DNA of 64,000 nt from Labilithrix sp. (GCA_019637225.1 JAHBWC010000009.1:62001-126000); one strand, 5' to 3'. Counted from the first letter of the stretch, positions 1-9,428 are shown. Translations and numbers: made by a program. The notes: generated by a model not told the origin, from the letters alone.

Positions 1-700
1 CGCTCGTCGCCGTCGGAAAGCTCGTCGTCAGGTGGCGCGCGATCGCCGCTCCCTGCAGCGTGTCCGGCACCGCGGTCCGCCAGAGGAGGCCAGGCGCCTC
101 GTCGGTCGCAGTCTGGACATCGTGGCCGGTGAGCGCCGGGCTCGAGGCCGCCGGCGAGATCACGAGCACGCCCTGGTCCTTGACCGCGTCGAACACGGCG
201 ATGGCGTCGCCCGAGGCGCTCGGGCCGACGATCGCCGGCACCCCGAGCACGTCCGCGAGGTAGCGCGCGCTCGCGACGGCGGCGTCGGTCCGCTTGAGCG
301 AGTCGTACTGCGCGTTCTCCGCGACGTCGCAGAAGACGACCCCGAACGGCCGGCCGTCGAGGCCCTTCTCCTCGTTCACCTGGGTCGTCGCGAGGCGGAT
401 CGCGTCCTCGCGCCCGCGCTGCGTCTCGACGCTCCGATCCATCAAAGCGCCGATCGTGATGACGCCCTCGTAGCTCGCCGGGCGCGTCAGCAGATCGGGC
501 GGGAAGGTCGTCGTGCAGCGCGGGCTCGGCGGCGCGCGCTCGCAGAGGCCCGAGCCACCGCACACGAGGCCAGCGCCGAAGGCGGCGCGGCAGTCCGCGT
601 TCTTCGTGCACGACGCGACGTCGTCGCGGGTGAGCGTGCAGCTCGTCGCGATCGCGGCCGCGACGCCGAGCGCGGCGAGGCGCTTTCTAGAAGGTGCCAA
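1..700 (-). CDS. ABC-type branched-chain amino acid-like substrate-binding lipoprotein (3' end cut by window)
   Basis: The product resembles periplasmic binding proteins of the LivK/Peripla_BP_6 family, which capture small ligands for an ABC importer. About 233 residues are visible. A TTG start at 700 follows a GGGAG ribosome site and gives a lipoprotein signal ending in ATSC. A short Cys-containing segment follows, then the family pattern ITIGALMD, DGRPFGVVFCD and a VPAIVGPSASGDAI stretch typical of the first lobe of type I binding proteins. The gene overlaps the end of the upstream TPR gene by 14 bases, so it is probably the third gene of the kinase operon, and the kinase cluster may act with this ligand sensor. 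The C-terminal lobe lies outside the window. No permease is visible, so a sensory rather than transport role is possible. Confidence 0.75.
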   Translation of the reverse strand, partial: MAPSRKRLAALGVAAAIATSCTLTRDDVASCTKNADCRAAFGAGLVCGGSGLCERAPPSPRCTTTFPPDLLTRPASYEGVITIGALMDRSVETQRGREDAIRLATTQVNEEKGLDGRPFGVVFCDVAENAQYDSLKRTDAAVASARYLADVLGVPAIVGPSASGDAIAVFDAVKDQGVLVISPAASSPALTGHDVQTATDEAPGLLWRTAVPDTLQGAAIARHLTTSFPTATS

Positions 701-1619
701 CGATCTCGACTCCCGCGCCCGCCGGGCGCGCCTCGACGCGCACGCCGCGGCTCTTCGTGGTGGCCTCGCCGACGCCGGCGCTGGCGCCCCGGCTCGAGCG
801 CCCTCCGACCTTCACGGACGCCTTGTCGTCGCCGTCCCCCGCGATCAGGAAGTAGAGCCCGACGCCGCCGAGGACGACGCCGGAGACGAGCGCGATGTCG
901 GTGACGAGCCCGAAGGTCTTGTCGCGATCGATCGCCGACTGTGCGTCCGCGCTGCAGAGGCGCCCCGCGGGAGCGACCTTGCACCCGGCCTCGACGTCGC
1001 TCCGCGCCGAGAGGGTGAGGACGCCGAACACGCCCGCGGCCGCGAACGCCGCGCCGCCCGCGCCGAGCAGGACGATCGGCAGGATGCGCGTCGGCTTCTC
1101 GGGCGGCGGCTCCGGCGGCTTCGGCGGCGCCGGCGTGGCGTCCTCGCTCTTCGCGGGCTCGTTCGCCTTCTCGGCGGCGCGCCGCTTCTCCTCTTCTTCG
1201 CGTGCGCGCTCCTCGGCCTTGTGCTGCTCGTCGACGCGCTTGCGCAGGTTCGCGAGGCGCTTCTGCACGACGTCTTTGTCCTTCGCCTTGCCGCTCGCGA
1301 GGTACTTCTCGAGCGCCTCGACGGCCTCGGCGTACTTGCCGAGGCGCTCGAGCGCGTTCGACACGTTGAAGAGCAGCTGCGGGCGCCCGCTGAGCTCGTA
1401 GGCCTCGAGGAACGACGCGTACGCCTCCTCGTAGCGCCCCTCGGCGTAGGCGGCGTCGCCCTTCTCGAACAGCTCACGCGCGCGCACGTCGGCGGCGGCC
1501 TTCTCGGGCGCTCTCTGTGGCGCCGCCGACGCGATGGACGTCAGCGGGTGATCGGGCACGAGCTGGCCCGATACTCCGATGGCTACGGCTACCGCCGCGA
1601 CGAAACGCCTCCCGGTCAT
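687..1619 (-). CDS. TPR-containing membrane protein, kinase-operon partner
   Basis: A 310-residue protein with an N-terminal signal or anchor and a TPR-like helical block (about residues 45-125, with GDAAYAEGRYEEAYASF). A charged coiled-coil rich in Glu/Lys/Arg and a Pro-rich stretch (APPKPPEPPPEKP) follow, then two hydrophobic segments (about 180-205 and 240-262) and a basic tail. The start codon overlaps the stop of the upstream kinase gene in an ATGA junction, so the two are translationally coupled. This architecture (TPR, Pro-rich spacer, two membrane spans) recurs next to Ser/Thr kinases in Polyangiales and is seen again at 37538-38599. The role is unknown; it is likely an envelope scaffold whose activity is linked to the kinase. 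Confidence 0.7.
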   Translation of the reverse strand: MTGRRFVAAVAVAIGVSGQLVPDHPLTSIASAAPQRAPEKAAADVRARELFEKGDAAYAEGRYEEAYASFLEAYELSGRPQLLFNVSNALERLGKYAEAVEALEKYLASGKAKDKDVVQKRLANLRKRVDEQHKAEERAREEEEKRRAAEKANEPAKSEDATPAPPKPPEPPPEKPTRILPIVLLGAGGAAFAAAGVFGVLTLSARSDVEAGCKVAPAGRLCSADAQSAIDRDKTFGLVTDIALVSGVVLGGVGLYFLIAGDGDDKASVKVGGRSSRGASAGVGEATTKSRGVRVEARPAGAGVEIVGTF

Positions 1620-3412
1620 TCCCAGGGGTCGATGTTATCCGTCTTCGGCCGCCCGTCCGAGTTTCCCTTCACCTTCCCGGTCGGGGCCGGTCCCGGCTGC
1701 GGTCGCGCGCCCGCTCCCGACGGCGGCCGGCCCGCGCCGCCCGGCCCGTTCGGCGAAGGAGCCGCCGAGGCGCCCGCGTTGGCCGCGCTCGGTCGGAGGC
1801 CGATCGCAGGAGGCGGCGGGTTCGAGTCCTTGAACTCGACGAGCAGGCTCTCGTAGCCGGGCGCGGAGAGCCGGAGCGTGTGGCTCTTGCCGTCGCGCGG
1901 GAACGTCCGCGAGACCTGGCCCGAGCCGGCGGCGACGCCGTCGATCTCGATCAAGGCGGTCGCCGGCGTGACCTCGAGCTCGAGCGTGAACGTCTGGCTC
2001 GCCGACGCGGCGGCGCCCTGCGAGCTCGGGTCCTCGCGACGAGCGCCGCGGAGGACGATGACCGAGGCAAGCACCGCGACGCCGAGGCTCAGCCCGATGA
2101 CGGCGGTGATCATCCCCGAGCCGCGCGGACGCGCGACCGGCGGGCCCGAGGTGCCCGCGCCGTAGCTCGGCAGCCGCTCGAGGGCCGCGCCCGGAGGCGT
2201 CGTGCTCGGGAACGATCCCGCGTGCTCGCCGAAGCCGTGGTTCATCGGCATCGCGCCGTGCGGGACCGAGCCGTGCGGGACCGAGCCGTGCGGGATCGAA
2301 CCGCTCGGGAGCATCGGCCCGCTCGGGATCGAGCGCGCGCCTTGATGCGAGACCTGCGAGGCGGGCGTCGGCGCGCTCGCGCCGTGCATGGCCGGCGTCC
2401 CGCTCGAGAACGGCGGACGGCTGTGCGCCGCGGTCACGCCGCCGACCGAAGGCGGCACCCGCTGGAGGACCTCGGTCGCCGAGTTCTGCCCCGCGCTCGT
2501 GCCCTGGAAGGTCGGCGCCCAGATCATCCGCGCGCGATCGCTCCCGAACGAGAGCAGCGCCTCGCCGAGCGCCCGCATCGAGAGGAAGCGATCGGGCGCC
2601 TGGAGCGCCATCGCGCGCTGGATGACGCCGTCGAACGCCGCCGGCACCGACGGGTTCCGCTCGCGCGCGGGCACGTACTCGCCCTTGCAGATCGCCATCG
2701 CGAGCGCGACGAAGTTGTTGCCGAGATCGGCGAACGGCCGGACGCCGGTCACGGCCTCGTAGAGGATGACGCCCATCGAGTACTGGTCGGAGCGTCCGTC
2801 GGCGAGCTTGTCCGCGCGCATCAGCTCCGGCGACGCGTAGTGCGGCGTCCCGACGAACGCCGAGTCGGTCGTGAGCGCCGCCTGCTGCGAGTCGTGAACC
2901 AGCTTCGAGATCCCGAAGTCGAGCACCTTCGGCACGATCTCGCCGTTCCACGAGCGGGAGAGGAAGATGTTCGACGGCTTGAGATCGCGATGGACGATGC
3001 CGTGGTCGTGCGCGAAGTCGGTCGCGGCCAGGATGGGGAGCAGGAGATCGACGATCGTCTCGACGGGCAGCCGGCCCTCTCGGCGGATCATCGCCGAGAA
3101 CGACTCGCCCTCGAGGTGCTCCATCACGAGGCACGGGAGGCCGCCCATGATCCCGACGTCCGTCACGTCGACGATGTTCGGGTGGCGGATACGCGACGCG
3201 AGCTGCCCCTCGCGGAGGAAGCGCGCGACGACGATCTCGTCGTCGAGGAAGCGCTTGCGTAGCGTCTTGATCGCGACGCGCTTGTTGAGCCCCGTGTGCA
3301 CGGCGTCGAAGACGTCGCCCATGCCACCAGAGCCGATCTTCGCCCGGACCTTGTAGTGTCCGAGCGAGGTCGTCGGCAGGGTGTCGACGCTGCGGTCCGC
3401 CACGTTGAACAT
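1616..3412 (-). CDS. Ser/Thr protein kinase with membrane segment and PEGA-like C-terminus
   Basis: A 598-residue Hanks-type kinase. The N-terminal catalytic domain (about residues 18-280) shows the glycine loop GSGGMGDVF, the AIK lysine, HRDLKPSN, DFG (DFGISK) and the ASPE activation-segment motif. A long Pro/Ser/His linker contains tandem PHGSV/PHGAM units encoded by 15-base DNA repeats near 2250-2310. One membrane helix (GMITAVIGLSLGVAVLASVIV) follows, then a beta-rich extracytoplasmic domain resembling PEGA repeats (IEIDGVAAGSG). The ATG at 3412 is preferred over the in-frame ATG at 3466 because the 18 intervening codons have atypical third positions (GCA, ACT, AGT, AGG) and homologues start just before the kinase fold. 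The upstream ATG does have a GAGGAG, but inside a perfect palindrome. First gene of an operon with the TPR and binding-protein genes. Confidence 0.9.
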   Translation of the reverse strand: MFNVADRSVDTLPTTSLGHYKVRAKIGSGGMGDVFDAVHTGLNKRVAIKTLRKRFLDDEIVVARFLREGQLASRIRHPNIVDVTDVGIMGGLPCLVMEHLEGESFSAMIRREGRLPVETIVDLLLPILAATDFAHDHGIVHRDLKPSNIFLSRSWNGEIVPKVLDFGISKLVHDSQQAALTTDSAFVGTPHYASPELMRADKLADGRSDQYSMGVILYEAVTGVRPFADLGNNFVALAMAICKGEYVPARERNPSVPAAFDGVIQRAMALQAPDRFLSMRALGEALLSFGSDRARMIWAPTFQGTSAGQNSATEVLQRVPPSVGGVTAAHSRPPFSSGTPAMHGASAPTPASQVSHQGARSIPSGPMLPSGSIPHGSVPHGSVPHGAMPMNHGFGEHAGSFPSTTPPGAALERLPSYGAGTSGPPVARPRGSGMITAVIGLSLGVAVLASVIVLRGARREDPSSQGAAASASQTFTLELEVTPATALIEIDGVAAGSGQVSRTFPRDGKSHTLRLSAPGYESLLVEFKDSNPPPPAIGLRPSAANAGASAAPSPNGPGGAGRPPSGAGARPQPGPAPTGKVKGNSDGRPKTDNIDPWE

Positions 3413-3466
3413 CCTATCAGGCCGCGGCCTTGCGCGCGCCTCCTGACTGGCGACAGTTGCCCACAT

Positions 3467-3484
3467 CGGCTCCTCGAGGAGCCG
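3467..3484. promoter_or_regulatory. Perfect 18-bp palindrome upstream of kinase gene
   Basis: The sequence CGGCTCCTCGAGGAGCCG is self-complementary and lies between the stop of the gene at 3494-5467 and the kinase gene. It could be the stem of a terminator for the upstream gene (no T-run follows) or a protein-binding dyad. If translation began at the ATG at 3466, it would bury that start's GAGGAG ribosome site. Confidence 0.45.
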
Positions 3485-3493
3485 CGCGCGACG

Positions 3494-5467
3494 TCAGAAG
3501 CCCGGATCGCACGCGAGCGGCGTCGCGAAGACGGAGGCCGCGCGACCACGATCGGCCGCGAAGAACGCCACGATCGCGCGCCCGTCGGGACGGACGGCGA
3601 GCGCCGGCTGCCCGGCGTTGATCGAGTCGGGCGAGACCACGAGCGGCTCGCCGCGAGGCTCGAGATCGCGCCCGAGACGAACCGCGACGACGCGGTGCGC
3701 GCCTGCCGGGCCGTCCGCGTGCGCGAGGAGCAGATCGCCGTCGGGGAGCGCGGCGAGGGTCGGAGACATGCCCTTGCCGATCACGCGCACGGGCCCGAGC
3801 GTCGTCGCGCCTTCTCCGTCCGGCGTGAAGCCGGCCACGACGATCGACCACTCACGCTCGCCCGCGGCGCGCTCGGCCCACGCGACGGCGCCGCCGCCGC
3901 CCCACGGAGCGACCGACGGCGTACCGACGGTCGCGCCCTTTCGTGTGAGCGACACGAGCGGCCCGGCCGGCGCGAGCGAGGCGTCGGTCACGCCGAGGTA
4001 GAACATGGAGGGCCGGCGCAGCGCGATGACCGCGCCGCCGTCGTCGCGCGCCGCGGCACGGACGACCTCGGGAGCCTGGACGAAGACGCGCGCCGGAGGA
4101 CGCGGAGCCTCGACGGCCTTCGCGACGCCCGACGGGCGGTACGGGCTCGCGCTCTTCGCCGCGACCGTCGCCGCGGGCGCGCGCACCGCGGGCCCTGCGG
4201 GCGCGGCGGCGCGAGGCGCGGCGACACGAGCCGTCTCGACGTGCACTCCGCCCGGCAAGGGCCAGATGTTGCGCACGCGGACGCCGCGGAGATCGTCGAG
4301 CAGCGCCATGATCGAGCCGCCGCGCGCGACGACGCGGAACGCAGGCGCGTCGCCGCCGCCGGCGACCGTGCGGACCTCGCCCTCGTCGACGCGCACGTCG
4401 AGGCTGTCGGCGTCGTCTTCGCGCCCCGACTCGACGACCGCGTGGCTCACGAGCGACGGCGACTTGACGCGGACGGTCTCGGCGACCCGGAGCCCCGACC
4501 CCTCGACGCGGAGGCCGACGGCCTCGGTCCTGCCCGAGGCGAGCGCGACGCCGAAGCCGGTCTCGAGCACCGTCACGTCGAGCCCCGGTCCGATCTGCGC
4601 GCGCGGCGCGAGCACACGCGCGTCGCCCGACGCCGCGCATCCACCCGACGGAGGCGAGGGCTCCGCCGCGATCGCCGGGCTCGCGAGCGGCGTGCGCTCC
4701 GACAGCGCCACGTTCGGCTCGCGCACGATCGGGCTCGGCGACGGCGGGGCGCCCGATCCGGCCACGACCGCCACCGCGACGGCGACGAGCGCGTGCGAGG
4801 CGAAGAGGCCGGCGCGTCGCGCGTCGCGCTTGCGCTTCGACGGCGGCGCGTCGCTCGGCGGCGGCCGCTCGGTGATCGCCTGGGCGGGCTTGGCGTCGAG
4901 CGGCGCCGCGACCTCGTCGAGGTCGAGGCGCGGAAGAAGCGGCGGCGCCGCGAGCGTCGCGAGCTCGAGGCGCGGAAGCGGCGGCGCCGCGAGCGTCTCG
5001 CGCGTGAAGGCGGGCTCGCGCGTCTCGGCGGCGAGCTCGCGGACGCTCTCGAGCTCGGACGCGGAGAGCTCGATCATCCGCGAGCTCGAGTCGGAGACGA
5101 CGCCCTTCGACGCGAGCGTCGGCACGGTCGAGCGCTCGCTCGGACGCTCCGAGCCGACGTCGGCGGCGCGCGCGGAGTCGGCGCCGCTCGCGAGCTCGCC
5201 CGAGCTCTCCTGGACGCCGAGCGCGCGGAGCAGCGCGGCCTCCGGCGCTTCGCTCGCGAAGAGCGGGCTCCCGCCGACGTCGTCGTCGCGACGACGCGGG
5301 CTCGATCGCCGCCACACCTCGGAGGCGGGGAACGTGAGCGTGCGCCGCGTCGGCGCGGCCTTCGGGGTCGACGCGTCGCTCGCGTCGCTCGCGAGCCGGT
5401 CGATCTCCGGACGCGGCGCGACCGCTTCGACCTTGCCGTTCGTCGTCTCGCCCTCTCGAGAACCCAC
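3494..5467 (-). CDS. Large single-pass membrane protein of unknown function, possible beta-propeller C-terminus
   Basis: A 657-residue protein with no family I can name. The first 210 residues are disordered and acidic, with a short internal duplication (TLAAPPLPRLEL / TLAAPPLLPRLDL). A basic stretch (SKRKRDARRAG) leads into one membrane helix (about 218-238), which places the rest outside the cytoplasm. The distal part contains beta-rich repeats with Gly-Gly turns and phrases such as APWGGGGAVAWAE and LPDGDLLLAHADG spaced about 45 residues apart, suggesting propeller blades. A small Cys pair (GGCAASG) follows the membrane helix. The start is GTG at 5467 with AGAGAGG seven bases upstream. It ends 81 bases before the kinase start on the same strand, so it may belong to the same signalling locus. 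Confidence 0.6.
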   Translation of the reverse strand: MGSREGETTNGKVEAVAPRPEIDRLASDASDASTPKAAPTRRTLTFPASEVWRRSSPRRRDDDVGGSPLFASEAPEAALLRALGVQESSGELASGADSARAADVGSERPSERSTVPTLASKGVVSDSSSRMIELSASELESVRELAAETREPAFTRETLAAPPLPRLELATLAAPPLLPRLDLDEVAAPLDAKPAQAITERPPPSDAPPSKRKRDARRAGLFASHALVAVAVAVVAGSGAPPSPSPIVREPNVALSERTPLASPAIAAEPSPPSGGCAASGDARVLAPRAQIGPGLDVTVLETGFGVALASGRTEAVGLRVEGSGLRVAETVRVKSPSLVSHAVVESGREDDADSLDVRVDEGEVRTVAGGGDAPAFRVVARGGSIMALLDDLRGVRVRNIWPLPGGVHVETARVAAPRAAAPAGPAVRAPAATVAAKSASPYRPSGVAKAVEAPRPPARVFVQAPEVVRAAARDDGGAVIALRRPSMFYLGVTDASLAPAGPLVSLTRKGATVGTPSVAPWGGGGAVAWAERAAGEREWSIVVAGFTPDGEGATTLGPVRVIGKGMSPTLAALPDGDLLLAHADGPAGAHRVVAVRLGRDLEPRGEPLVVSPDSINAGQPALAVRPDGRAIVAFFAADRGRAASVFATPLACDPGF

Positions 5468-5848
5468 TCGCTTACCTCTCTCGCTCGCCGCGCTCTAGCA
5501 CCGCGCGGCTCGAGTGCACCTCGAACGCGACGCCGGATCGGAGGATTGCCGGCGAAGGAGGCCGCGGTTCGACGCGCCTTCGCCCCGCCCTCTCCGCTGC
5601 CTCTCCGCCGCATGCAGAAGAGGGTCCATCCCACATTGGAGCCAACTCCATGGAATGACGTGAGATCCAATACTTCGGCTGCGGCCTTCGATCCTCAGGA
5701 TGAGATCTTCGGACCGCACGGTCGACCTCCGCGCCGCCCCGGACGGCGCCCTCGAGGGCCGGTCGGGGCGGCGGTCCGGGCCCGCCGAAACCCGCGCGAT
5801 CGCGTCTTCGTTTTGCCCCCCCTCGAGGCCGGTGTATGAGCCGTCCCG
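5468..5848. other. Intergenic region between divergent genes
   Basis: About 380 bases without a convincing gene. The only lower-GC stretch, near 5635-5700, carries an inverted TGGAG/CTCCA pair and is the best candidate for promoters of accA and of the divergent membrane-protein gene. The short frames here have shadow-like composition. Confidence 0.4.
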
Positions 5849-6802
5849 GTGGCTTCGCACGTCCTCCCTTTCGAAAAGCCCGTCGTAGAGCTCGTCGCCC
5901 GCGTGAAGGAGCTCCGCGCGCTCGCGGAGAACGACAAGCGCTTCGAGGCCGAGCTGCGCCGCCTCGAAGAGAAATGCGGTCGCCTCGCGCGCGAGCTCTT
6001 CGCGGATCTCTCGCCGTGGCAAAAGGTGCAGCTCTCGCGGCACCCGAACCGCCCCTACACGCTCGACTACGTCACGCACCTGTTCGAGGACTTCCTCGAG
6101 CTCCACGGCGATCGCGGCTTCGCCGACGACGCGTCGATCGTCGCCGGCGTCGCGCGCTACCACGGACGCAGCGTCGTCGTGATCGGCCACCAGAAGGGCC
6201 GCGGCGCGAAGGAGAACGTGAAGCGCAACTTCGGCATGCCCCACCCCGAGGGCTACCGGAAGGCGCGGCGCATGTACGAGCTCGCCTCGCGCTTCGGGCT
6301 CCCGATCCTGACGTTCATCGACACGCCCGGCGCGTATCCGGGGCTCGGCGCCGAGGAGCGAGGCCAGAGCGAGGCCATCGGCGCGTGCCTCGCGGCGATG
6401 TCGCGCGCGCCCGTCCCGATCATCGCGACGATCCTCGGAGAGGGCGGCAGCGGCGGCGCCCTCGCGCTCGGCGTCGCCAACCGCGTCCACGTCCTCGAGT
6501 ACGGCACGTACAGCGTCATCTCGCCCGAAGGGTGCGCGTCGATCCTCTGGAAGGACGGCAGCAAGGCCGACGAGGCCGCGTCCCGCCTGCGCATGACGGC
6601 GCCCGAGCTCCTGAAGCTCAAGGTCGTCGACCGCGTCGTCGAGGAGCCCGCCGGCGGCGCGCACCAGGACCCGCACGGCGCCGCGCGGAACGTCGACGCC
6701 GCGATCCGCGAGGCGCTGACGGAGCTCCTCGAGCGGACGCCCGACGAGCTGGTGCGCGATCGCTACGACCGCTTCCGCGAGCTCGGCTCGTTCGTCGGCT
6801 GA
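5849..6802 (+). CDS. accA: Acetyl-CoA carboxylase carboxyltransferase subunit alpha
   Basis: A 317-residue AccA, the usual length. This subunit, with AccD, transfers the carboxyl group from carboxybiotin to acetyl-CoA, the first committed step of fatty acid synthesis, in the cytoplasm. It shows the AccA N-terminal helical region (LARELFADLSPWQKVQLSRHP, RPYTLDY), the DRGFADD motif, GRGAKENVKRNFGMPHPEGYRKA, FIDTPGAYPG, the oxyanion-hole GEGGSGGALA and SVISPEGCASILWKD. The start is taken as GTG at 5849, where the family N-terminus begins; an ATG 13 bases upstream is out of frame. No Shine-Dalgarno sequence is obvious. accD is not in the window. Confidence 0.96.
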   Translation: MASHVLPFEKPVVELVARVKELRALAENDKRFEAELRRLEEKCGRLARELFADLSPWQKVQLSRHPNRPYTLDYVTHLFEDFLELHGDRGFADDASIVAGVARYHGRSVVVIGHQKGRGAKENVKRNFGMPHPEGYRKARRMYELASRFGLPILTFIDTPGAYPGLGAEERGQSEAIGACLAAMSRAPVPIIATILGEGGSGGALALGVANRVHVLEYGTYSVISPEGCASILWKDGSKADEAASRLRMTAPELLKLKVVDRVVEEPAGGAHQDPHGAARNVDAAIREALTELLERTPDELVRDRYDRFRELGSFVG

Positions 6803-6807
6803 TTGGA

Positions 6808-6848
6808 CCGCGCCTCACCCGCGCGGCCGACGCGCCTCACCCGCGCGG
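6808..6848. terminator. Tandem duplicated hairpin downstream of accA
   Basis: A 17-base unit (GCGCCTCACCCGCGCGG) occurs at 6810-6826 and 6832-6848. Each copy contains inverted arms around CTCACCC (CCGCGC/GCGCGG in the first), so two short hairpins lie six bases after the accA stop. No T-run follows; factor-dependent termination or mRNA stabilisation is possible. Confidence 0.4.
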
Positions 6849-6949
6849 GGGCCGGCTGACGCGGCGCATTACGTGTTTTTTCGAAACGTGGACCCGTCCG
6901 ACTGCCGCCTGTCGGCGTTCGTGCTATCGAGGGGCCCGAATACGCTCTG

Positions 6950-7708
6950 ATGACTGCATCCATCACTCTCGAGGGGAAAGTCGCCATCGTCACCGGCGCG
7001 AGCCGCGGGATCGGTGAGGCGATCGCGCGGACGTTCGCCGCGAACGGCGCGAAGGTCGTCTGCGCCTCGCGCAAGCTCGAAGGCGTGAGCGCCGTCGCCG
7101 AGTCGATCGGCCCGTCCGCCACCGCCGTCGCCGCCCACACCGGACGCGAGGACGACTGCGTCGCGCTCGTGAAGACCGCGATCGAGCGGTTCGGCAAGGT
7201 CGACGTCCTCGTCAACAACGCCGCGACGAACCCCTACTTCGGGCCGATGCTCGACGTCGACGAGGGCGCCTGGGACAAGACCTTCGAGGTCAACACGAAG
7301 GGCTACTTCTGGATGACCCGCGAGGTGGCGCGCCACCTCCGCGCGCGGGAAGCGGCGGGATCGATCATCAACGTCGCGAGCGTCGCGGGCATCGTCGCCT
7401 CGCCGCTCCAGGGCGTCTACGCGATGACGAAGGCCGCGGTCATCTCGATGACCAAGACGTTCGCCTACGAGCTCGCGGGCAACGCGATCCGCGTGAACGC
7501 CATCGCTCCGGGCTTCGTCGACACCAAGTTCGCCGCCGCGGTGCTGAAGAACGACACGCTCCTCGACGAAGTGCTCAAAATGACTCCGATGAAGCGCTAC
7601 GGACAGCCCGACGAGATCGCCGGCTGCGCCCTTTACCTCGCGTCGGATTCCGCCAGTTACTTGACCGGACAGGCCATTGTGATCGACGGAGGTATGACGA
7701 TCGCGTGA
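6950..7708 (+). CDS. Short-chain dehydrogenase/reductase (SDR)
   Basis: A 252-residue classical SDR, an NAD(P)-dependent oxidoreductase of the cytoplasm. It shows the nucleotide-binding TGASRGIG (about residues 15-22), the NNA motif (VDVLVNNAATNP), the catalytic Ser in INVASVAG, the YAMTK active site and the PGFVDTKFA loop. The C-terminus LTGQAIVIDGGMT is typical of FabG/DHRS4-like members. The substrate cannot be read from sequence; an acyl-ACP/CoA reductase or carbonyl reductase is plausible. ATG 6950 follows a lower-GC upstream stretch with TTTTTTCG that may hold the promoter. The gene ends 29 bases before the ATG of a kinase gene and would overlap it if the kinase used its upstream GTG. 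Confidence 0.9.
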   Translation: MTASITLEGKVAIVTGASRGIGEAIARTFAANGAKVVCASRKLEGVSAVAESIGPSATAVAAHTGREDDCVALVKTAIERFGKVDVLVNNAATNPYFGPMLDVDEGAWDKTFEVNTKGYFWMTREVARHLRAREAAGSIINVASVAGIVASPLQGVYAMTKAAVISMTKTFAYELAGNAIRVNAIAPGFVDTKFAAAVLKNDTLLDEVLKMTPMKRYGQPDEIAGCALYLASDSASYLTGQAIVIDGGMTIA

Positions 7709-7737
7709 GCGCGCGGTCGTACGAGGACGGGATCAGG

Positions 7738-9387
7738 ATGCAACGGGGAGACATCGTCGCAGGCAAGTACCGGCTGAACCAACCGCTAGGCAGCGGCGGG
7801 ATGGCCGAGGTTTGGTCGGCGACGAACACGTTCACCGAGCGCCAAATCGCCATCAAGTTCATGAACGCGCAGGTCGCGAAGACGCCCGAGGCGGCGGCTC
7901 GCTTCCTCAAGGAGGCGAAGGTCTCCGCGCGCGTGAACCACCCGAACATCATCGACGTCATCGACGTGGGCCAGACCGAGCAGAGCCAGCTGTTCCTCGT
8001 GATGGAGCTGCTCACCGGCTTCCCGCTCGAGGTCGCCCTCCGCCGGCAGACGCCGCCGATGACGGTCTACGAGTTCTCGATCGTGATGGTCGAGGTCGCC
8101 GAGGCCCTCTCCGCGGCGCACAAGGCCGGCATCGTCCATCGCGATCTGAAGCCGACGAACATCTACCTCCACAAGGTGAAGGAAGGCGTCGCCGTCCCGA
8201 AGGTCCTCGACTTCGGCGTCAGCAAGTTCCTCGAGGACGACACGAACCACGCGCTCACCGTCGCGGGCACCGTCCTCGGCTCGCCGCTCTACATGAGCCC
8301 GGAGCAGGCGCGCGGCGAGTCGAACCTCGACGGCCGCACGGACGTCTTCGCGTTCGGCGCCATCCTCTTCGAGGCGCTCTGCGGCTACCGCCCGTACGAG
8401 GCGAAGAACTTCAACGCGCTCATCGTGAAGATCGCCACGAGCAAGCCGAAGGCGATCGACGCGTGCGCCCCGCACGTCCCCGACTCGCTCCGCCGCGTCG
8501 TGCGCGCCTGCATGGAGACGGAGCTCCGCCGCCGCGCGCAGACGTTCGACGACGTCATCGCGATGATGCGCCAGGCCATGCCGGAGCTCGAGGCCTCGGC
8601 GCTCCGCCTCCCGACGCCGCTCATCGCGACCGCGGTGATCGATCCCGACGCCACCAACGCGCTGCCGGTGCTCCGCGCGAGCGATCGCCCGCCCGCGATC
8701 GTTCCGCACATGGGCGACACGATCCCCGGCATGGCGCCGACGGCGAGCTCGGGCAGCATCAGCGTCATCCCGCCCCCGCCGAACCCGTCGTCGGACACGT
8801 GGGCCGCGCACGGCTCCTCGCCGCCGAGCGGCTCGTCCTGGCAGACGCCGAACACTTCGTACGCGTCGATCGTCTCGGTGCCGAAGAAGCGCAACCCCGC
8901 GTGGCTGGTCGCGGCCGGCGCCGCGCTCGTCGTCGGCGGCATCGGCATCGGCGCCGTCGTGGCGGCGCGCCCTCGCGTCGACGCGTCGTCCGTCTCCGCG
9001 CGCGCGCCCGAGACGATCGCGACGCCGGTCCCCTCCGCCGCGGGAGAGCCGTCGAACGCGACGAGGGCCGCGGGCGCGACGCCCGTGGACTCGTCGTCCG
9101 CCGCCGGAGCCGAGCCGCCGACGGTGAGCGTCGACGCGCTCCCCGGCGCGAAGGCCGCCGCTTCCGTCCCCAAGGGCTCCGGCCGCCTCAGCCTCGCGGC
9201 GTCACCCGGCTGGTGCGCGATCACGATCGACGGCAAGGAGCGCGGCCCGACCCCGCTCGCCGCGATCGATCTCCCGGCGGGCCCGCACCAGATCGTCTGC
9301 GCGCCGGCGACCGGCAAGGCGCGCACGGCGAGCGTCGTCGTGCAAGACGGCGCGACCTCGAAGTACCGCTTCGCGCTCGACGACTGA
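7738..9387 (+). CDS. Ser/Thr protein kinase with membrane segment
   Basis: A 549-residue Hanks-type kinase. The catalytic domain occupies about residues 10-280 with LGSGGMAEVW, AIKFMNA, HRDLKPTN, DFGVSK and SPEQARGE. A Pro/Ser-rich linker is followed by one membrane helix (WLVAAGAALVVGGIGIGAVV, about 388-410), a low-complexity Ala/Ser spacer and a PEGA-like beta domain (WCAITIDGKERGPTPL) outside the membrane. ATG 7738 has an AGGACGGGATCAGG leader and gives the family-like start MQRGDIVAGKYRL. An in-frame GTG at 7705 would overlap the SDR stop in a GTGA junction and cannot be excluded. Co-transcription with the SDR gene is likely. Confidence 0.9.
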   Translation: MQRGDIVAGKYRLNQPLGSGGMAEVWSATNTFTERQIAIKFMNAQVAKTPEAAARFLKEAKVSARVNHPNIIDVIDVGQTEQSQLFLVMELLTGFPLEVALRRQTPPMTVYEFSIVMVEVAEALSAAHKAGIVHRDLKPTNIYLHKVKEGVAVPKVLDFGVSKFLEDDTNHALTVAGTVLGSPLYMSPEQARGESNLDGRTDVFAFGAILFEALCGYRPYEAKNFNALIVKIATSKPKAIDACAPHVPDSLRRVVRACMETELRRRAQTFDDVIAMMRQAMPELEASALRLPTPLIATAVIDPDATNALPVLRASDRPPAIVPHMGDTIPGMAPTASSGSISVIPPPPNPSSDTWAAHGSSPPSGSSWQTPNTSYASIVSVPKKRNPAWLVAAGAALVVGGIGIGAVVAARPRVDASSVSARAPETIATPVPSAAGEPSNATRAAGATPVDSSSAAGAEPPTVSVDALPGAKAAASVPKGSGRLSLAASPGWCAITIDGKERGPTPLAAIDLPAGPHQIVCAPATGKARTASVVVQDGATSKYRFALDD

Positions 9388-9428
9388 CGCGGCGTCCGGA
9401 CGGCATCCGCGCGACGGACGCGTCGCGA

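Noticed and set aside
5700..5888. A 62-residue frame in the gap before accA.
   Set aside because: No ribosome site and no coding-like composition, and it overlaps the start of accA in another frame.
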